The position numbers and the translations under genes were made by a program. From assembly GCA_006218045.1 (NCBI GenBank), contig VBWB01000027.1:1-64000 (forward strand): a DNA stretch of 64,000 bases, in the 5' to 3' direction. The notes under the pieces were generated by a model. It saw only the letters and a program-made list of their open reading frames with translations, was not told where the DNA came from and searched no databases. Below, piece after piece: positions 61,047-64,000 of the stretch (the first letter of the stretch is position 1; each line of letters opens with the position of its first letter). The stretch is from Stygiobacter sp. GTDB taxonomy: Bacteria > Pseudomonadota > Alphaproteobacteria > Rhodospirillales > Magnetospirillaceae.

Positions 61047-62783
61047 ATGGATCCAATCGGCAATATTATTGATCTGGCAATTGAACGGCGCAGACGTGGT
61101 CCCCGTTTCAATGGCGAGATGATGCAGATTCTTGAGGTCAGCCGTGACCTCATCTGCTTGTGTCGCGGTGGCGCCATCACCGCCATCAATGGTGCCGGCG
61201 CTCGCATGCTGGGGGCCAAGACCACCGAACAGCTGATCGGTCGCCGGTTGGCAGAGTTCCTGATCCCTGAATACGGTCAGGTGTTGGATCTGTTCCTGTC
61301 GGGCATGGCCAGCGAGGATCGCGGTGTGCCCACCCGCATCGTCGGCCTGGATCAAGCCATGCGCGACATCGAGTTGCAGGTGTTCCGCGCCCGTGAAATC
61401 GCCACCGATGCCACCGTCGTCACCGGGCGCGACACGTCCAAGGAAGGCAAGCTGGCCGGTTCGGCCCACAAGACCGACACCCGCTTCCACCTGCTGGTGG
61501 ACAATTCCATGAATCTGGTCTGCCACGTGGTCGGCGGCTCCATCCGTTATGTCAACAAAGCCGGCATCGCCCTGTTGGGCGCCACCGAGGCCGAGCAGGT
61601 CATCGGCCTCAGGCTGGACGACATCCTGCATCCCGATTATGCCGGATTGATCGGCGATATCGCCAAGGAAGGCGCGGCGGTGCCCCTGCGCCTGCTGCAC
61701 CGTGACGGCTCGGCCTTTGACGCCCTGGTGCGGCTGACCGAATTGCCGGCGGGCGGCATGGGCACGGAATTGATGGTCGAGGCCCGCGACATCACCAGCC
61801 ACAACCGCGCCGTCGCCGCCCTGCGCCGGTCCAATGAAACCTTGGAGATGCGGGTCGCCGCCCGCACCCGTGAACTGGCCGAGCAACACGCCCGGGCCGA
61901 GGAAATGACCCTGGTGGCGGAAGCCTCCCTGCGGTTCAGCGAATCGCTGATCGACACCATCCCCAGCCCGGTGTGGTTCAAGGACGCGCTGGGACGGATG
62001 CAGACCAGAAACCGCGCCTTCCGCGCCCTGTTCGGCGAGGGCGAGCCCAAATTGCTGTTGCCGTTGGAGGATACGGTCACCGATGCCGAGTTGCTGTCGG
62101 GGACCTGCGGTCAGGCTTCGTTCGAGGCGCCGATCCTGCCGCCCGGTGGCGGGCGTCTGGACGCCATGGTGTTGAAGAGCGCCTACCTGGACGAAGAGGG
62201 CCGTCCGGTCGGCGTGATCGGTGTGCTCACCGATATTTCCGACCGCAAGGCGATGGAACGGGAATTGCGGCGGCTGGCGACCACCGATCCCCTGACCGGG
62301 GCTTTCAACCGTCGCCATTTCCTCGCCGTCGCCGGCACCGAGCTGGAGCGGGCCAACCGGTACGGCAATCCGCTGACCCTGCTGATGCTGGACGTGGATT
62401 ACTTCAAGGCCATCAACGACCGCCATGGGCACGGTGTGGGCGACGAGGCCTTGCGCCGCTTGGTGGAAAGCCTGCGCAATGCCCTTCGCGACATCGATGT
62501 GATCGGTCGTCTGGGCGGCGAGGAATTCGCCGTGCTGCTGCCGGAAACCAGTATGGCCGGGGCGTTGGTCACGGCCGAACGACTGCGTGCCCAGGTGGCG
62601 GAGCTGCATCTTGACCTGCCCGATGGCGGTCTTGTGGGTTTTACCGTCAGTATCGGCATCGCCGCGCCGCGGGCTGAGGATGGTTCGGTCGAAGCGGTGT
62701 TGGTCCGCGCCGATAAGGCGTTGTACCGGGCCAAGGACGAAGGACGTAACCGGGTCTGCGCGGAAGTCGTTGACCCCGGCTGA
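61047..62783 (+). CDS. Multi-PAS GGEEF diguanylate cyclase
   Basis: The 578 residues have two or three PAS-type sensor modules (ILEVSRDLICLCRGGAITAIN, LLVDNSMNLVCHVVGG, LIDTIPSPVWFKDALGRMQTRN), a coiled coil (LEMRVAARTRELAEQHARAEE) and a C-terminal GGEEF domain with RLGGEEFAVLLP (motif at residues 490-494) and an RxxD site (RDID) in front. It is a paralogue of the preceding gene: both share RELRRLAT-DxLTGAxNRRHF. It lies 87 bases after it. I chose the ATG at 61047, which follows GGGGAC. Confidence 0.92.
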   Translation: MDPIGNIIDLAIERRRRGPRFNGEMMQILEVSRDLICLCRGGAITAINGAGARMLGAKTTEQLIGRRLAEFLIPEYGQVLDLFLSGMASEDRGVPTRIVGLDQAMRDIELQVFRAREIATDATVVTGRDTSKEGKLAGSAHKTDTRFHLLVDNSMNLVCHVVGGSIRYVNKAGIALLGATEAEQVIGLRLDDILHPDYAGLIGDIAKEGAAVPLRLLHRDGSAFDALVRLTELPAGGMGTELMVEARDITSHNRAVAALRRSNETLEMRVAARTRELAEQHARAEEMTLVAEASLRFSESLIDTIPSPVWFKDALGRMQTRNRAFRALFGEGEPKLLLPLEDTVTDAELLSGTCGQASFEAPILPPGGGRLDAMVLKSAYLDEEGRPVGVIGVLTDISDRKAMERELRRLATTDPLTGAFNRRHFLAVAGTELERANRYGNPLTLLMLDVDYFKAINDRHGHGVGDEALRRLVESLRNALRDIDVIGRLGGEEFAVLLPETSMAGALVTAERLRAQVAELHLDLPDGGLVGFTVSIGIAAPRAEDGSVEAVLVRADKALYRAKDEGRNRVCAEVVDPG

Positions 62784-62804
62784 TCCGCCTGTTTCCATGG
62801 TGGC

Positions 62805-64000
62805 ATGAACGCCCCAGTTGAAGCCGCCAAATCCCGGCGCAAGCCTCGTCGTCTCTTGCTGGCCGTGCTGGTGGCCCTTGCCGTCCCGGCGGGGCTGTAC
62901 CTGCCCGATTTCGGTCTGCGCTGGGGGCTGACCAAGGGCTTGGCCGAGATGGGATGGTCCCGGGCCAGCGTCGATCAGGCCCGCCTGTCCCTCTGGAAGG
63001 GTGATATCGCCATCCGCGGCATGCAGGCGGTGTCCTCGCTGGGCGAGGCGCTGGGCATCGACGGCATCGACCTGAATTTCCGCTGGAAACCGTTGCTGGA
63101 CCGCCGCCTGTGGCTGGAACAGGTGGGCCTGGACAAGACCGAGGTGGTGTTGACCCGCGACGGCACCGGCTGGCGCATCAATGGTCTGCCCTTGCCCGGG
63201 GGCAGGAACGAGGAGCCGGCCCAAGCTTCCGATTGGGGGTATGGCATCACCGCCCTGATTCTGACCGACAGCGTGTTGCGCATCGAGGACGGCGCCTTGC
63301 GGGTGGCGGTGGCGGTGGACCGGCTGGAGATCCGCGACGTGCAGTCGTGGAACCCGCTGGCCCTGGCTTCGGTATCGCTGCAAGGGCGCATCAACGGTGC
63401 TCCGGTCGATGTGCGCGGCACCTTCCGCCCCTTCGCCGCCAACCTGGATTTCACCGCCGATGTGGATCTGCGCGGCCTGGACACCGCCCCCTTCGCCCAA
63501 TGGGGCGGGTTGGCCGGGGGCACCGGCGTCTTGACCGGCAAGGTCCGGCTGAACGGCGATCTCGGCGGCAATCCGACCGTCGCCGCCGATGGCCGCATCG
63601 CGCTCGATAATGCCGCTCTTCCCCTGGAGGGCAATGGCAAGCTCGGGGCCAAATCCCTGGCCTGGCACGGCAAGCTGGCCTGGGCCGACGGGTTGAAGGC
63701 CGCCGGCACCCTGGAGACCACCGATCCGTCCTTCGCCCAGGGGCAGGCGGCCATCACCGCCACCGCTTTTCGCGCCCATCTGACCAACGCCAGCATGGAC
63801 GGTCGGGCCGAGATATTGCAATGGAGCGGCAGCCTGAGTGCCACGGGTTGGGACATGACCATGGACGGCCTGCGCATCCGCCATGGTCAACTGGCCTGGA
63901 CCGGCGACACTCAGCTCAACCTGTCGGCCCGGGCCAAGACCTTGTTCCAGGCCAAGGGGCGGGCCGAGGGGGTCGAGACGGTCATCGTCGCCGGTCCATG
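62805..64000 (+). CDS. AsmA/DUF748-like protein, 5' part (cut by window edge)
   Basis: The ATG at 62805 opens a frame that runs to the end of the window without a stop (398 codons seen). The start has a basic N-terminus (SRRKPRRLLLAVLVALAVPAGLYLP) with one membrane helix, then repeated beta-rich strands typical of AsmA-like/DUF748 envelope proteins (LSLWKGDIAIRGMQAV, DGIDLNFRWKPLLDRRLWL, TADVDLRGLDTAPFAQWGGLAGGTGVLTGKVRLNGDLGG). Such proteins bridge inner and outer membranes and move lipid. The assignment rests on fold-like pattern and domain order, so it is moderate. Confidence 0.7.
   Translation, partial: MNAPVEAAKSRRKPRRLLLAVLVALAVPAGLYLPDFGLRWGLTKGLAEMGWSRASVDQARLSLWKGDIAIRGMQAVSSLGEALGIDGIDLNFRWKPLLDRRLWLEQVGLDKTEVVLTRDGTGWRINGLPLPGGRNEEPAQASDWGYGITALILTDSVLRIEDGALRVAVAVDRLEIRDVQSWNPLALASVSLQGRINGAPVDVRGTFRPFAANLDFTADVDLRGLDTAPFAQWGGLAGGTGVLTGKVRLNGDLGGNPTVAADGRIALDNAALPLEGNGKLGAKSLAWHGKLAWADGLKAAGTLETTDPSFAQGQAAITATAFRAHLTNASMDGRAEILQWSGSLSATGWDMTMDGLRIRHGQLAWTGDTQLNLSARAKTLFQAKGRAEGVETVIVAGP

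Overview
The window is GC-rich, densely coded DNA with many ATGA or GTGA stop/start overlaps. Gene content and order point to an alphaproteobacterium of the Rhodospirillales, and the set looks like Magnetospirillum or a relative. The markers are hisB-hisH-hisA-hisF-hisE, hslVU, a Tim44-like/mltA/Smr run beside fxsA and secB, rpmH-rnpA-yidD-yidC-engB-argB, an SUV3-type helicase, and a multihaem respiratory module. That genus assignment is an inference from gene content. No magnetosome genes are present, and I see no rRNA, CRISPR array, insertion sequence or prophage.

Layout. 1-4.5 kb: a GxxExxY nuclease-fold gene coupled to addA, then a TetR regulator. 4.5-9.6 kb (minus strand): a histidine operon interrupted by a NeuB-like sugar-acid synthase and a small methyltransferase, ending in a HIT protein. 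9.8-14.2 kb: hslVU, a Crp/Fnr-type regulator with a dyad over its ribosome binding site, a 41-residue membrane microprotein, and a large GT-C-like membrane protein. 14.2-17.5 kb (minus): a coupled Tim44-like/mltA/membrane protein/Smr/XRE operon. 17.6-25.8 kb: fxsA, secB, the SUV3-like helicase, queD-queE, rsmE and an NfeD/SPFH pair. 25.9-30.9 kb: gpsA-YciI-EVE-Rieske, a damaged acs, and an alpha/beta hydrolase. 31.1-33.2 kb: tRNA-Leu(UAA) beside a patch of unrecognised genes and a tandem hairpin array. 33.2-35.9 kb (minus): octahaem cytochrome, cytochrome b and DUF2141. 36-41 kb: a tam-like methyltransferase and the rpmH-to-argB operon. 41-50.6 kb: rlmN, uvrD-type helicase, a ParDE-like pair, prmA, a SPOR lipoprotein bracketed by repeats, an ABC-F ATPase, EamA and an amidase. 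50.6-56.8 kb (minus): a cobalamin-riboswitch operon with receptor, unknown protein, binding protein joined in frame to permease, ATPase and TonB. 56.9-64 kb: a coiled-coil protein, a SpoIIE-type phosphatase, two diguanylate cyclases, and the start of an AsmA/DUF748-like protein cut by the window edge.

Most interesting points. (1) acs has lost about 60 nt and its reading frame just before its catalytic C-terminus. (2) The B12-uptake operon joins binding protein and permease in one ORF, which conflicts with normal topology, and it includes an unknown His-rich protein. (3) A NeuB-like enzyme lies inside the his operon. (4) A TATGA-N6-TCATA dyad overlies the start of a Crp-like gene that is coupled to a microprotein and a GT-C protein. 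(5) Two families of hairpin-rich tandem repeats occur in gene borders.
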